The position numbers were made by a program, and so were the translations under genes. Below are positions 18,103 to 27,508 of a stretch of DNA of 64,000 nucleotides, piece after piece; the first letter of the stretch is position 1; each line of letters begins with the position of its first letter. Source of the stretch: Halorubrum depositum (GTDB lineage: Archaea; Halobacteriota; Halobacteria; Halobacteriales; Haloferacaceae). The stretch is taken from the NCBI RefSeq assembly GCF_007671725.1, contig NZ_VCNM01000002.1, positions 124,001-188,000 of the forward strand, given 5' to 3'. The notes below the pieces were generated by a model. It did not search any database, was not told the origin of the DNA, and was given only the letters and a program-made list of their open reading frames with translations.

Positions 18103-20262
18103 TCAGTCGTCAGCCGGCTCCGCCTCGTCTCCCGGGTCGCCGCCGTCCCCGACCGTCACCTCGATGTCCGCGGCCGCGGCCTTGTACTCGGGGATCTTCG
18201 CGCGCTCGTCGAGCACGTCGTTGGTGAGGCGGTTCGCGGAGGCGGCCGCGAAGTGCGGCGTCGTCCAGACGACCCCCTCCTTGATGTCTTCTGTCACCTG
18301 CGCCTTCACCTCAATCTCGCCGCGTCGGGAGCGGAGCGTCACCATGTCGCCGTCCTCGATCCCGTACTCCGCGGCGTCGTTCGGGTGGACGTCGACGAAG
18401 TTCTCCGGGTGCTGCCGCGACAGCGTCGGCGAGCGCCGGCTCATCGTCCCCGTGTTGTAGTGCTCTTCTAAGCGCGCCGTGGTGAGGATGAGCGGGTACT
18501 CCTCGTCGGGCACCTCCTTCGGCGGCTGGTGGCGGACGCCCTCGATCTGGCCGAGGCCGCTCTCCGTGTCGAAGGAGTCCTCGTAGAGGAACTGGTCGCC
18601 CTCGTCGCCCTCCTCGTAGCAGGGCCAGTGGAGCCCCTCCTCGCCGAGCCCGTCGTACGTCATCCCGTGGTAGATCGGGCACACCTCCCGGAGTTCCTCG
18701 AAGACGGCCTCCACGTCCTCGAAGCGGAACTCCTCTTCGCTGAAGAGGCGGCTCCCGACCTCCATCAGGATGTCGAGGTCGTGCTTCGTGTTCTCGTGGA
18801 CCTTGTCGACCCCGCGCATCCGCTGGACGCGGCGGTCGGTGTTGGTGACGGTGCCGCCGCGCTCGGCCCACGTCGTCGCCGGGAGCACGACGTCGGCGAA
18901 CTCGGCGGTCTCCGTCATGAAGATGTCCTGCGCGACCATGAACTCCAGCGCCTTCAGGCGCTCCTCGACCTCGTTGCCGTCGGGCTCGCTCATCACGGGG
19001 TTCTCCCCCATCACGTACAGCCCCTTCACCGAGTGGCCGGCCTCGTGGGAGATCTCCACGTTGGTGAGCCCCGGCTCCTCGGGCACCTCGAAGCCCCACA
19101 CGTCCTCGACCGATTCGCGGACCTCGTCGTCGTCGACGAGCTGGTAGCCGGGGAGCACGTTCGGCATCGCGCCGACGTCGCTGGTCCCCTGGACGTTGTT
19201 CTGCCCGCGGAGGGGGTTGACGCCGGTGCCGGGCCGACCGAGGTTCCCCGTGATCAGCGCGAGGTTGATCTCGTTCTGCACGTTGTCGACGCCGCAGGTG
19301 TGCTGGCTCATCCCCATCCCGGTGAAGATGGCGGCGTTGTTCGCCATCGCGTACTTCTCCGCGGCGAGCTCGATGTCCTCCAGCGGGACGCCCGCCTCCT
19401 CGGCGGCCACCTCCTTGTCGAAGTCCGCGAGGGTCTCCTTCAGGTGCTCGAACCCCTCGGTGCGCTCCTCGATGAACTCCTCGTCGATCCAGCCCGCGTC
19501 GGGCTCCGCTTCGTGGCGCTCAAGGATCGTTTTCAGGACGACGTTGAGCAGGGGGATGTCGGCGCCGGGGTTCAGCTGGAGGTGCATGTGCCGCTCGGTC
19601 TCCCCGATGTCGAACGACCGGGTGGTCTTGTTGGCGTGCGGGTCGACCTGGATGACGGTCGCGCCCTCCAGGACGGCCTGCCGGAAGTACTGGCTGTTGG
19701 CGATCGGGTGCTGCTCGCCCGGGTTCGCCCCCTGGATCCAGAACACGTCGGCCGCCTCCTCTAAGTCCTCCATGCTGTTCGTCATCGCGCCCGCGCCGAG
19801 GCTGGTCCGGAGCGCCCACACCGTCGAGGCGTGGCACATCCGCGTGCAGTTGTCGACGTTGTTGGTGCCGTACCGGCGCGCGAGCTTCTGGAGGAGGTAG
19901 TTCTCCTCGTTCATCGTCTTCGAGGAGCCGAAGAATCCCATCGCGTCGGGACCGTAGTCGTCCCGGATGCGCTCCATCTCCGAGACGATCCGGTCGTACG
20001 CCTCCTCCCACGTCGCCTCGCGGAACTCGCCGTCCTCCTTGATGAGCGGCTCGGTCAGCCGGTCCTCGTGGTCGACGACCTGGGTCGCCGCGCCGCCCTT
20101 GATGCAGACGCGCCCCTCGTTGACCGGGGCCTCGCCCCACGGCATGAAGTTCACGTCGCCGGGGTCCTCGCCCTGATTCACCTTGATCCCGCACCCGACG
20201 CCGCAGTACGGGCATATCGTCTTCGTCGCCTCGTCCTCCTCAGCGGACATGGTACTCACCAT
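18103..20262 (-). CDS. fdhF: Formate dehydrogenase-like molybdopterin oxidoreductase, alpha subunit
   Basis: A 719-residue catalytic subunit of the DMSO-reductase family, predicted to oxidise formate to CO2. A [4Fe-4S] site is visible as Cys17, Cys20, Cys24 and Cys53 (CPYCGVGC, GRVCIKGG). The metal-ligand region NNVDNCTRMCHAST puts Cys143 at the place of selenocysteine in E. coli FdhF, followed by the His expected for formate dehydrogenases. The C-terminal molybdopterin domain has MSRRSPTLSRQHPENFVDVH. There is no Tat signal, so the enzyme is cytoplasmic. No beta or gamma subunit or fdhD is adjacent, so the electron partner is unknown. ATG 20250 is an alternative start. Confidence 0.88.
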   Translation of the reverse strand: MVSTMSAEEDEATKTICPYCGVGCGIKVNQGEDPGDVNFMPWGEAPVNEGRVCIKGGAATQVVDHEDRLTEPLIKEDGEFREATWEEAYDRIVSEMERIRDDYGPDAMGFFGSSKTMNEENYLLQKLARRYGTNNVDNCTRMCHASTVWALRTSLGAGAMTNSMEDLEEAADVFWIQGANPGEQHPIANSQYFRQAVLEGATVIQVDPHANKTTRSFDIGETERHMHLQLNPGADIPLLNVVLKTILERHEAEPDAGWIDEEFIEERTEGFEHLKETLADFDKEVAAEEAGVPLEDIELAAEKYAMANNAAIFTGMGMSQHTCGVDNVQNEINLALITGNLGRPGTGVNPLRGQNNVQGTSDVGAMPNVLPGYQLVDDDEVRESVEDVWGFEVPEEPGLTNVEISHEAGHSVKGLYVMGENPVMSEPDGNEVEERLKALEFMVAQDIFMTETAEFADVVLPATTWAERGGTVTNTDRRVQRMRGVDKVHENTKHDLDILMEVGSRLFSEEEFRFEDVEAVFEELREVCPIYHGMTYDGLGEEGLHWPCYEEGDEGDQFLYEDSFDTESGLGQIEGVRHQPPKEVPDEEYPLILTTARLEEHYNTGTMSRRSPTLSRQHPENFVDVHPNDAAEYGIEDGDMVTLRSRRGEIEVKAQVTEDIKEGVVWTTPHFAAASANRLTNDVLDERAKIPEYKAAAADIEVTVGDGGDPGDEAEPADD

Positions 20263-20412
20263 GACGTGCGATCATGTGTCACGATTTGTGTCGCGGGCCG
20301 CATGAGTGTATCGGTCGGTTCAACGCCGCGAACGGTCGCGATCGGCGTCGGCGTCCCCGCGACGGCCCCTCGCCCGGCGAACCGTTTAGTCGGCGCCGGG
20401 CGTTCGGCCGGT

Positions 20413-21054
20413 ATGGACCCGACGATCGCCGACGTCGAGGCGCGCGCGGAGGAGCACGTCGAGACGTACCGCGAGACCGCCCCCTTCCACCCGGTCGAGG
20501 CGGAGTCGATCGAGACGCTCCCGGAGGCGTTCCGCACCGGGGACTACGGCAGGCGGGACGTCGAGTGGGTCGTCCGCTGGTACTTCCGGCGGCGCGTCGA
20601 CGCGATCGACCACGACGAGCGCCGGGCGGTCGAGGAGGCGGTCGAGGACGCGGACTCCCGCGAGCTCCGCGGGGCGATGTGGGACGCGGTCGACGCGCTC
20701 GACGAGGGGGCCGACTCCGACGGCGAAGGAGACAGAGACGGCGACTCGCCGATGCCCGCCCACCACCGCGCGCTCGATGCGCTCACCGACCTCCCCGGCG
20801 TCGACGTCGCGGTCGCCTCCGCGCTGCTGTGGTTCCTCGATCCCGATCGGTTCCTCGTCGTCGGCGACCGCGAGTGGCGGGTGGTCGCGACGCTCACCGA
20901 CCTCGACTCGGGCTACCCCGACCCGATGACGTTGGGGGCGTACGACCGCTACCTCGACGCGGTCCGGACGCTGTCGGACCGGCTCGACGTCGACGGCTGG
21001 CACCTGTACATGGTGATCCAGCGGGTGTACGCGGAGGAGTTCGCAGGGGAGTAG
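20413..21054 (+). CDS. Haloarchaeal protein with helix-hairpin-helix-like core
   Basis: A 213-residue acidic protein I do not recognise by name. The C-terminal half has a segment resembling the helix-hairpin-helix of DNA glycosylases and their relatives: LTDLPGVDVAVASALLWFL, followed by DPDRFLVVGDREWRV, where an aspartate follows the hairpin. A low-complexity insert (DEGADSDGEGDRDGDS) splits the two halves. ATG 20413 is chosen because a TATA-like CGTTTAGT lies about 27 nt upstream. It is divergent from the formate dehydrogenase gene and convergent with gcvT. A DNA-repair or DNA-binding role is only a suggestion. Confidence 0.75.
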   Translation: MDPTIADVEARAEEHVETYRETAPFHPVEAESIETLPEAFRTGDYGRRDVEWVVRWYFRRRVDAIDHDERRAVEEAVEDADSRELRGAMWDAVDALDEGADSDGEGDRDGDSPMPAHHRALDALTDLPGVDVAVASALLWFLDPDRFLVVGDREWRVVATLTDLDSGYPDPMTLGAYDRYLDAVRTLSDRLDVDGWHLYMVIQRVYAEEFAGE

Positions 21055-21084
21055 CGAGCGGAGGTCGGATGTCGCCGAAGAGGG

Positions 21085-22266
21085 CTAGCGGTCCAGGAAC
21101 GGCGGAATCACGACCTCGGCGCGCTTCTCGTCGCCGCGCACGACGACGCTCACCTCCGCGCCGGCGTCGGCGTGGCTCTCGTGAAGGTAGCCGAGGCCGA
21201 TCGGCTCGTCGAGCGTCGGGCTCATCGTGCCGGAGGTGAGGTGGCCGACCCGAGTGAGGTCGCCGTCGGTCACGGCGTAGCCGCCGCGGGGGACGCCGCG
21301 CTCCAGGAGGCGGACGCCGACGAACCGCTCGTCGACCCCCTCCTCCTTCTGTCGCTCCAGCGCGTCGCGCCCCACGAACTCGGTGTCCAGCTTCACCACG
21401 AACCCGATCCGCGCCTCGTAGGGGGTGCGGGGCTCGTCGTCGGGGTCGAAGTCCTGTCCGGAGAGGAGGTACCCCATCTCCGTCCGGAGGGTGTCGCGGG
21501 CGCCGAGCCCGCAGGGCTGTGCGGTCGGCCCGGTCGCGTCCTCCCCGACGAACGCCGACCAGACCGCCTCGGCGTCGCTCGCCGGGCACATGATCTCGAA
21601 CCCGTCCTCACCGGTGTAGCCCGTGCGGGCGACCCAGCTGTCAACGCCCGCAACGGCGGCGACCGTCGCTTCGAACTTCGAGAGGCCGACCACGCGGTCG
21701 GCGGGGGTCGCGTCGTCGACTGCGTCGGCCGCGTCGGGCCCCTGCACGGCGAGCATGGCCCAGTCGTCGGTGGCGTTCGCGACGGTCGCGTCGAGCCCGA
21801 CCTCGTCGCGGTAGTCGGTCCACCGGTCGGTCATCTGCTCGTCGTGGCCCGCGTTCGGGACGAAGAGGTACGCGGGGTCGCCCGCGCCCGCGTCGAGGTC
21901 GCGGTCCATGCCGGCGAGCGCGTCGGCGCCCGTTCCGGCCTCGATCCCGTCCGGGAGCCGGTAGACGACGGTGTCGTCGAGCATGACGCCCTCGTCGTCC
22001 GTAATCGCCGCGTACTGGGAGTCGCCCGGATCGAGCGCGGTCACGTCGTTGGTCGTCAGGCGGTTCATCAGCGCCGTCGCGTCGGGGCCGGCCACCTCGA
22101 TCTCGCCCATGTGCGAGACGTCGAAGACGCCGACAGACTCCCGGACCGCAGTGTGTTCCTCGCGGATCGAGTCGAACTCGACCGGCATCTGCCAGCCGCC
22201 GAAGTCGGTGAACTTCGCGCCGCGCGCCGCGTTGGTCTCGTGGAGAGGTGGAAGCCGATCGGTCAT
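21085..22266 (-). CDS. gcvT: Glycine cleavage system aminomethyltransferase GcvT
   Basis: T-protein that moves the aminomethyl carbon from lipoyl-H-protein to THF, giving 5,10-methylene-THF and ammonia. The 393-residue protein shows the N-terminal HETNAARGAKFTDFGGWQMP, VFDVSHMGEIEV, TGYTGEDGFEIM and PCGLGARDTLRTEMGYLLSG, all typical of GcvT. The C-terminal GHLTSGTMSPTLDEPIGLGY completes the family. gcvH and gcvP are not adjacent, so the system is split or the partners lie elsewhere. It is divergent from a signal peptidase gene. Confidence 0.94.
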   Translation of the reverse strand: MTDRLPPLHETNAARGAKFTDFGGWQMPVEFDSIREEHTAVRESVGVFDVSHMGEIEVAGPDATALMNRLTTNDVTALDPGDSQYAAITDDEGVMLDDTVVYRLPDGIEAGTGADALAGMDRDLDAGAGDPAYLFVPNAGHDEQMTDRWTDYRDEVGLDATVANATDDWAMLAVQGPDAADAVDDATPADRVVGLSKFEATVAAVAGVDSWVARTGYTGEDGFEIMCPASDAEAVWSAFVGEDATGPTAQPCGLGARDTLRTEMGYLLSGQDFDPDDEPRTPYEARIGFVVKLDTEFVGRDALERQKEEGVDERFVGVRLLERGVPRGGYAVTDGDLTRVGHLTSGTMSPTLDEPIGLGYLHESHADAGAEVSVVVRGDEKRAEVVIPPFLDR

Positions 22267-22412
22267 GGCCGAACGGTCTGCGGGACGCGCCTAAGGTCTT
22301 GCCATCGGGTCGGTCTCGGCGCCGGAGCGGGCCGACCTTCGCGCCCAGGACGCCCCATGAGCGCGTCGGAGGGGCCGACAGGCTCAAGCCGTTTCCTCCC
22401 TCCCTCTCCCAC

Positions 22413-23075
22413 GTGAAGCGGAACGTCTCCGACCTGCTCGCGCCCGCCGCGGCGGTCCTCCTCGTGGCGCTCGTCGTCGCGGCGGCCGCGGGCGCGTGGC
22501 CCCCGTTCGTCGCCGTCGAGAGCGGGAGCATGGAGCCGACCGTCGAGCGCGGTGACCTCGTGGTCGTCACCTCGGCGGAGCGGTTCCCGTGGGGCGGGCT
22601 GACCGGCCACGCCGAGCCGGACGCGCCCACGCGGCTCGGCGGCACGGGCGACGTGGTGGTGTTCGATCCCCCGGACGACGGTCAGCACCCGATCCTCCAC
22701 CGGCTCGCGTTCCGCGTCAGCGCGGGCGAGGACTGGACCGACCGCGCCGACCCCGCGCTGCTCGACGGCGACTGCGACGACATCGAGAGCTGTCCCGCGC
22801 CCCACGACGGCTACATCACCTTCGGCGACGCGAACGGCGAGTACGACCAGAGCGCGGGGATCGCCACGGTCGTCCGGGAGGAGTGGGTCACGGCGAAGGC
22901 GCTGGTGTCGGTCCCGAACCTCGGCTGGTTCCGGGTCGGCGTCGACGCCGCGATCGCCCGGATCGGGCTCCTGCCGACAGCCGTCGGCGTCGGCGGGGCC
23001 GCGGCGGTCGCGGGCGGCTTCGGCGCGGTGCTGATCGGGTGGGCGGGTCGCGGTCGCGGCGGGCGCCGGAAGTAG
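22413..23075 (+). CDS. Archaeal type I signal peptidase (S26B)
   Basis: Membrane-bound protease that removes signal peptides at the outer membrane face. The 220-residue protein has an N-terminal membrane helix (about residues 8-30), the nucleophile Ser39 in VAVESGSMEPTVERGD, the catalytic His in HPILHRLAFRV (archaeal and ER enzymes use Ser-His where bacteria use Ser-Lys), and TFGDANGEYDQS, the C-terminal box with Asp. A second hydrophobic helix lies near the end. The GTG start at 22413 places the helix at the N-terminus; the longer frame would prepend about 55 basic residues. Confidence 0.88.
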   Translation: MKRNVSDLLAPAAAVLLVALVVAAAAGAWPPFVAVESGSMEPTVERGDLVVVTSAERFPWGGLTGHAEPDAPTRLGGTGDVVVFDPPDDGQHPILHRLAFRVSAGEDWTDRADPALLDGDCDDIESCPAPHDGYITFGDANGEYDQSAGIATVVREEWVTAKALVSVPNLGWFRVGVDAAIARIGLLPTAVGVGGAAAVAGGFGAVLIGWAGRGRGGRRK

Positions 23076-23089
23076 CTCTGCGCCGGTCG

Positions 23090-23620
23090 CTACTCCGGCG
23101 GTGAGTCGGCGGTCGCCTCCGGGTCGGCCGCGGCGTCCGCGTCTCCCGCGTCGCCATCGCGGTCACTCGGTTCCTCCTCTCCCTCGTCGAGCGTCACCGA
23201 CCCGTTCGCGGCGTTTCGCAGGGCGTCGGAGCGCCCGAACTCGCCGGGCGCGATCGCGAGGGTCCGGATCCCGTAGCCGTTCGCCGTCTCGACGACGGGC
23301 TTGAAGTCGGTGTCGCGGGAGGCGATCGCGAGGACCGACATCCGGCCCTCGGCCGCGAACCGGGCGGCGTCGACCGCGAGCTTCACGTCGACGTCGCCGC
23401 TCGTGATCACGACCTCGAACCCCCGCGCCTCCGCGGCCTGTATCAGCCCCGGCGTCGCGTGCTCGTCGAGGTAGAGCCGCGTCGTGACGAGCGGTCCCTC
23501 GGCCTCGGCCGCCCGCCGCACGTCGTCGAGGTCGACGTCGAACTCCTCGCGCAACACGTTCGGCCCGTCGACGAACAGCGCCACGCCGACCGGCTCCTCG
23601 TCCTCCCGACTGGATTCCAT
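23090..23620 (-). CDS. NYN domain (PIN-like) protein
   Basis: A 176-residue protein with a NYN/LabA-type PIN-fold nuclease domain. Acidic metal-binding positions are visible in LFVDGPNVLREEF, in SGDVDVKLAVDA and in LAIASRDTDFKPVV, the usual three-part active site. An acidic disordered tail follows residue 145. Related proteins are thought to cut RNA or act in RNA metabolism; the substrate is not known. It is convergent with the signal peptidase gene (14 bp). Confidence 0.82.
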   Translation of the reverse strand: MESSREDEEPVGVALFVDGPNVLREEFDVDLDDVRRAAEAEGPLVTTRLYLDEHATPGLIQAAEARGFEVVITSGDVDVKLAVDAARFAAEGRMSVLAIASRDTDFKPVVETANGYGIRTLAIAPGEFGRSDALRNAANGSVTLDEGEEEPSDRDGDAGDADAAADPEATADSPPE

Positions 23621-23699
23621 GCGTCGGGGTCGGCGGCGGGCGGAAATATGCGTACTGGTCCCGACCGGTCATCGACCGCCGGGCGGCGTCCCGCCCCGG

Positions 23700-23800
23700 A
23701 ACCCCACGTTATACACCTTATATTCGTTTTACGACCTGATCGACGACTGTAGTGAATATACGGAGTATTGAAGTAGTATGTCCAAGAATAGCGAGTTAAG
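23700..23800 (+). promoter_or_regulatory. AT-rich promoter region of the 83-residue protein gene
   Basis: The 100 bp before the small gene is unusually AT-rich (for example TTATACACCTTATATTCG and GTAGTGAATATACGG), with several TATA-like elements. It lies between divergent genes and probably serves both. Confidence 0.4.
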
Positions 23801-24052
23801 ATGTCGAACTACGACACCTTCACCGTCATTTCCGAACAGAACGATCACGAATGCACCACGCTCCGTGCACATCCCCGCAACGAGACGTACCACGTCGTCG
23901 ACTACGCCGACGACGACGCGCGCGAGGAGGTCGCCGACCTGCCGGTCGGCTCGGTAGTAAAGATGGAGCTGTCGCGCGCCGGCCGCCGCAGCAACGTCTG
24001 GCGCGCCGAGTCGGTCCGGACCGCGCACACGGACGGCGGGGAGCGCGAGTAA
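23801..24052 (+). CDS. Small haloarchaeal protein of unknown function
   Basis: An 83-residue acidic protein beginning MSNYDTFTVISEQNDHEC, with a predicted all-beta pattern (YHVVDYADDD, then GSVVKMELSRAGRRSNVWR). The codon use is normal for the genome and it has an AT-rich upstream region, so it is very probably real. The fold looks like a small beta-barrel; no motif reveals function. It is divergent from the NYN gene. Confidence 0.7.
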   Translation: MSNYDTFTVISEQNDHECTTLRAHPRNETYHVVDYADDDAREEVADLPVGSVVKMELSRAGRRSNVWRAESVRTAHTDGGERE

Positions 24053-24157
24053 GCGGGGACGGTCGGAGAAAGCGGGCGACCGTGCTGTCGCTCTCGGGGG
24101 CCTGGGACAGTCCTTCTTTCGCTCGGTATTTAACTCCGAGAGCGGCCGCGCTCTCGT

Positions 24158-25951
24158 CTACCGGTCGCCCGTCAGCCGCGGATTCGTCACGGCGCCGTCG
24201 GCCGCGGAGGCGAAGTCACGGGCGTACTTCGCGAGGATGCCGCCCTCGTACTGCGGCGCGGGCGCCTCCCACGCATCGCGGCGCTCCGCGAACTCCTCGT
24301 CGGAGAGGTCGACGCTGAGGTCGCGCTCGGGGATGTCGACGGTGACGTGGTCGCCGTCCTCGATGAGACCGATCGGGCCGCCGTCGGCCGCTTCGGGGGC
24401 GACGTGGCCGATCATCGGGCCGCGCGTGGCGCCGGAGAAGCGCCCGTCGGTGAGGAGCGCGACGTCGTCCTCGTGGCCCGCGCCGACGACGGCGGCGGTG
24501 ACGCCGAGCATCTCGCGCATCCCCGGGCCGCCGGTCGGCCCCTCGTTGCGGATCACGATCACGTCGCCGGAGTCGACCTCGCCCGATTGGACGTACTCCA
24601 TCGCGTCCTCCTCGTGCTCGAACACGCGAGCGGGTCCCTCGTGGTAGAACTCGTCGTCGCCGGTCACCTTCAGCACCGAGCCGTCCGGCGCGAGGTTCCC
24701 CTTGAGGATCTTGATGGCGCCCTCCTCCTCCTTCGGCTCGTCGACGGTGTAGAGGAAGTCGGCCTCGATATCGTCGTCGTCCGGGAGCGCGCCGCGCTCC
24801 TCCAGCTCCGCGATCTCCTCGGCGAGGGTGCGGCCCGTGACGGTCATCGCGTCGCCGTGGAGCAGGTCGGCCTCCAGCAGGCGGCGGAGCACGACCGGCA
24901 CGCCGCCGATCTCGTGGAGGTCGTTCATCACGCGGCTCCCGCCGGGCTGGAGGTCGGCGATCTTCGGGGTGCGCCGCGAAATCTCGTCGAAGTCCTCGAT
25001 CGAGAGGTCGACGTCGGCCTCGGCGGCCAGCGCGAGCAGGTGGAGGACGCCGTTCGTCGAGCCGCCGATGGCGGTCTGCAAGGCGATCGCGTTCTCGAAC
25101 GACTTCCGCGAGAGGATGTCGGAGGGGCGGCGGTCGTTCTCGATGCAATCCAAGACGAGCTCGCCCGCGCGCTCCGCGACCTCGTAGCGCTCCCTGTCCT
25201 CGGCGGGCGCGGAGGCCGAGCCGAGCGGCGCCATCCCGAGCGCCTCGGAGATGGACGCCATCGTGTTGGCGGTGAACATTCCGCCGCAGGAGCCCGCGCC
25301 GGGGCAGGCGTGGCGCTCCAGATCGTCGAGCTCGTCGCCGCTCATGTCGCCCTCGGCGTAGGCGCCGACGCCCTCGAACACCTGGACGATGGTGACGTCG
25401 CGCCCCTCGTGTTCGCCGGGCATTATCGAGCCGCCGTAGAGGAAGACGCTCGGGAGGTCGGTGCGGATCGACGCCATCAGCATGCCGGGGAGGTTCTTGT
25501 CGCAGCCCGCGACGGTCACCAGCGCGTCCACGCGCTCGCCGAACGAGACGAGCTCGACCGAGTCGGCGATGACCTCGCGGGAGATGAGGCTCGCCTTCAT
25601 CCCCTCGGTCCCCATCGAGATGGCGTCCGAGATGGTGATCGTCCCGAACTCGACGGGCATCCCGCCGGCCGCGTCGATCCCGTCGATCGCCGCGTCGGCG
25701 ACGTCGTCGAGGTGGACGTTACACGGGGTGATGTCGGCGGCGGGGTTCGGCACCCCGACGAGCGGCGAGGAGAGGTCCTCGTCGTCGAACCCCATCGCCC
25801 GGAACATCGAGCGGTGGGGGGCGCGCTCGGCGCCCTCGGTCACGTCCCTGCTCCGCAGGTCCTCGTCCTTCTCTCCCGCGAACCGGTCCGCGTCGCCTCC
25901 GCGTCGGCGAGAGGCCTCCCCCTCGTCGGATCGTGGCTGCTGTTCGCTCAT
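24158..25951 (-). CDS. ilvD: Dihydroxy-acid dehydratase
   Basis: Fe-S dehydratase of branched-chain amino acid synthesis, converting 2,3-dihydroxy-isovalerate and its homologue to 2-oxo acids. Cluster and active-site cysteines lie in [27 protein letters not shown] and [18 protein letters not shown]; the C-terminal [20 protein letters not shown] is diagnostic. At 597 residues it is slightly longer than bacterial IlvD because of a charged N-terminal extension of about 45 residues. It stands alone here, without other ilv genes. Confidence 0.96.
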   Translation of the reverse strand: MSEQQPRSDEGEASRRRGGDADRFAGEKDEDLRSRDVTEGAERAPHRSMFRAMGFDDEDLSSPLVGVPNPAADITPCNVHLDDVADAAIDGIDAAGGMPVEFGTITISDAISMGTEGMKASLISREVIADSVELVSFGERVDALVTVAGCDKNLPGMLMASIRTDLPSVFLYGGSIMPGEHEGRDVTIVQVFEGVGAYAEGDMSGDELDDLERHACPGAGSCGGMFTANTMASISEALGMAPLGSASAPAEDRERYEVAERAGELVLDCIENDRRPSDILSRKSFENAIALQTAIGGSTNGVLHLLALAAEADVDLSIEDFDEISRRTPKIADLQPGGSRVMNDLHEIGGVPVVLRRLLEADLLHGDAMTVTGRTLAEEIAELEERGALPDDDDIEADFLYTVDEPKEEEGAIKILKGNLAPDGSVLKVTGDDEFYHEGPARVFEHEEDAMEYVQSGEVDSGDVIVIRNEGPTGGPGMREMLGVTAAVVGAGHEDDVALLTDGRFSGATRGPMIGHVAPEAADGGPIGLIEDGDHVTVDIPERDLSVDLSDEEFAERRDAWEAPAPQYEGGILAKYARDFASAADGAVTNPRLTGDR

Positions 25952-26041
25952 ACCTGACCCTGTCGCTCGGGGGTCTTAAACGGCCGCAACGGGGCGAGGG
26001 TTGCTCGGGTCGGCGAACGGGTTCGGTTCTCGTCGTGTCCA

Positions 26042-26434
26042 TCACACCCGCGCCTTCAGTTCGACCCGATACCCGAACGGGTCCCTGACGTACACCGCTC
26101 CGGCGACCCCGGTCGCTCCGAGCGGCGAGTCGAGCGTCTTCTCGATCTCGACGCCCGCCGCGTCCAGTTCGGCCTCGATCTCCTCGATCGACTCCTCGAC
26201 GACGACGGCGACGTGGTCGTAGTTCGTCGCGGTCGGCGGCTCGAACTCATCCGTCGGCCAGAGGTGGACGACCGCCGTCGCCGACAGCCGCACGTCGAAG
26301 AAGGGCTTCTCGTCGGCGGCGTACAGCGCGTCCTCGATGCCGAAGCCGAGCCGCTCGCCGTAGAACTCCCGGGCGTCGGCGACGCCGTCCTCGGGGATCC
26401 GGAGGTTGACGTGGTCGATATGACGTGCCTGCAT
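26042..26434 (-). CDS. VOC (glyoxalase/bleomycin-resistance) family protein
   Basis: A 130-residue protein of the vicinal oxygen chelate fold: two beta-alpha-beta-beta-beta units starting at HIDHVNLRIPEDGVADAREF and NYDHVAVVVEESIEEIEAEL. Metal-ligand positions His6, His70-like and a late Glu (GYRVELKAR) are present. Members are dioxygenases, isomerases or binding proteins, and sequence alone does not tell which. It lies between ilvD and purQ on the same strand with its own intergenic space. Confidence 0.82.
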   Translation of the reverse strand: MQARHIDHVNLRIPEDGVADAREFYGERLGFGIEDALYAADEKPFFDVRLSATAVVHLWPTDEFEPPTATNYDHVAVVVEESIEEIEAELDAAGVEIEKTLDSPLGATGVAGAVYVRDPFGYRVELKARV

Positions 26435-26458
26435 GGGGTTCGGTTGGACGCCGACCGC

Positions 26459-26464
26459 AAAAAA
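26459..26464 (-). terminator. T-run terminator after purQ
   Basis: Six T on the minus strand, 25 nt beyond the purQ stop and before the VOC gene. It suggests that purS-purQ transcripts end here. Confidence 0.4.
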
Positions 26465-26488
26465 GTGAGCCGGTAGCGACGGGGCTCG

Positions 26489-27166
26489 TCAGGCGAACGC
26501 TTCGAGGATCCCCGCCCCGTCCGTGCTCCGGCCGAGGTCCGGAAGCGTGGCGCGCTCGGGGTGCGGCATGAGGACGGCGACCGTCTCGCGCTCGCCGAGG
26601 ACGCCGGCGGCGTTGTCGGTGGAGCCGTTCGGGTTGGCCGCGTCGGTGGCGTTCCCGTCGGCGTCGCAGTAGCGGAACAGCACGCGGTCGTCGGCGACGA
26701 GGTCGGCATGGGCGTCCTCGCTTATCTCGAAGCGCCCCTCGCCGTGCGCGATGGGGACCTCGATCACGTCGCCCTCGTCGTAGGCGGCGGTCCACGGCGT
26801 GTCCGCGCGCTCGACGCGCAGGTGGACCGGTTCGCACTGAAAGCGCGCGGAGGCGTTGGTGGTGAACGCACCGGGGGTGAGCCCGGACTCCGCGCCGATC
26901 TGCGCGCCGTTGCAGATCCCGATCACGGGGACGCCGTCGGCGGCGGCCTCGCGGACCTCGGCCATGACCGGCGCCCGGGCGGCCATCGCGCCGGCGCGGA
27001 GGTAGTCGCCGTACGAGAAGCCGCCGGGGAGGACGATCCCCTCGGCGTCGGCCGGGAGGCCGTCTTCGTGCCAGACGCGCTCGGCGTCGACTCCGAGGTG
27101 TTCCAGCGCGCGGACCGCGTCGCGGTCGCAGTTGGAGCCGCCGAACTGGACGACGGCGACCGTCAT
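26489..27166 (-). CDS. purQ: Phosphoribosylformylglycinamidine synthase subunit PurQ
   Basis: Glutaminase subunit supplying ammonia for FGAM synthase (with PurS and PurL) in purine synthesis. The 225-residue GATase1 protein has [17 protein letters not shown] at the start, [18 protein letters not shown], the nucleophile in [17 protein letters not shown], and the catalytic His/Glu in [17 protein letters not shown]. It overlaps purS by 4 nt (ATGA), a sign of translational coupling. Confidence 0.96.
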   Translation of the reverse strand: MTVAVVQFGGSNCDRDAVRALEHLGVDAERVWHEDGLPADAEGIVLPGGFSYGDYLRAGAMAARAPVMAEVREAAADGVPVIGICNGAQIGAESGLTPGAFTTNASARFQCEPVHLRVERADTPWTAAYDEGDVIEVPIAHGEGRFEISEDAHADLVADDRVLFRYCDADGNATDAANPNGSTDNAAGVLGERETVAVLMPHPERATLPDLGRSTDGAGILEAFA

Positions 27167-27414
27167 CGCTCGGCGACCGCGACGTCGTAGTCGTGGATGG
27201 TCGGGTTCGCGAGGAGCCGCTCGGCCATCTCGTCGGCGCGGTCGGCGGCCTCGTCGGCGTCGGCCGCCTCCAAGTCCACCTCGAAGCGGTCGGCCGACCG
27301 GAGGTCCGACAGCTCGAACCCGAGGCGTTCGAGCGCCTGCTGGGTGGTCTCGGCCTCCGGGTCGAGGACGCCCCGCTTCAGCCTGACCGTCACCGTCGCG
27401 GTGTATGCCGTCAT
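27163..27414 (-). CDS. purS: Phosphoribosylformylglycinamidine synthase subunit PurS
   Basis: Small dimeric subunit bridging PurQ and PurL. The 83 residues match the family: KRGVLDPEAETTQQALERLG and DEMAERLLANPTIHDYDVAV. It is the first gene of purS-purQ; its minus-strand TATA box at 27457-27466 overlaps an inverted repeat between it and the divergent purU. Confidence 0.96.
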   Translation of the reverse strand: MTAYTATVTVRLKRGVLDPEAETTQQALERLGFELSDLRSADRFEVDLEAADADEAADRADEMAERLLANPTIHDYDVAVAER

Positions 27415-27461
27415 GGCCGATACTGCGGAGTCGTGTGTAAAAACCGTTTTGGAACGCCTTT

Positions 27462-27483
27462 TATATCCACGTTCGTGGATATA
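27462..27483. promoter_or_regulatory. 10-bp-arm inverted repeat between purS and purU
   Basis: Perfect inverted repeat: arm TATATCCACG at 27462-27471, spacer TT, arm CGTGGATATA at 27474-27483. It overlaps the likely TATA boxes of both divergent genes (ATATAAAA for purS on the minus strand, GATATATT for purU), so a dimeric repressor bound here could shut off both. Confidence 0.6.
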
Positions 27484-27508
27484 TTTCGGTCGATCGTGCG
27501 GGCGGCAG

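Noticed and set aside
18103-20262. Selenocysteine in the formate dehydrogenase-like enzyme
   Set aside because: The metal-ligand position is a normal Cys codon and the frame has no internal TGA.
24347-25957. A 536-codon plus-strand frame opposite ilvD
   Set aside because: Shadow frame with no homology-like features; ilvD is certain.
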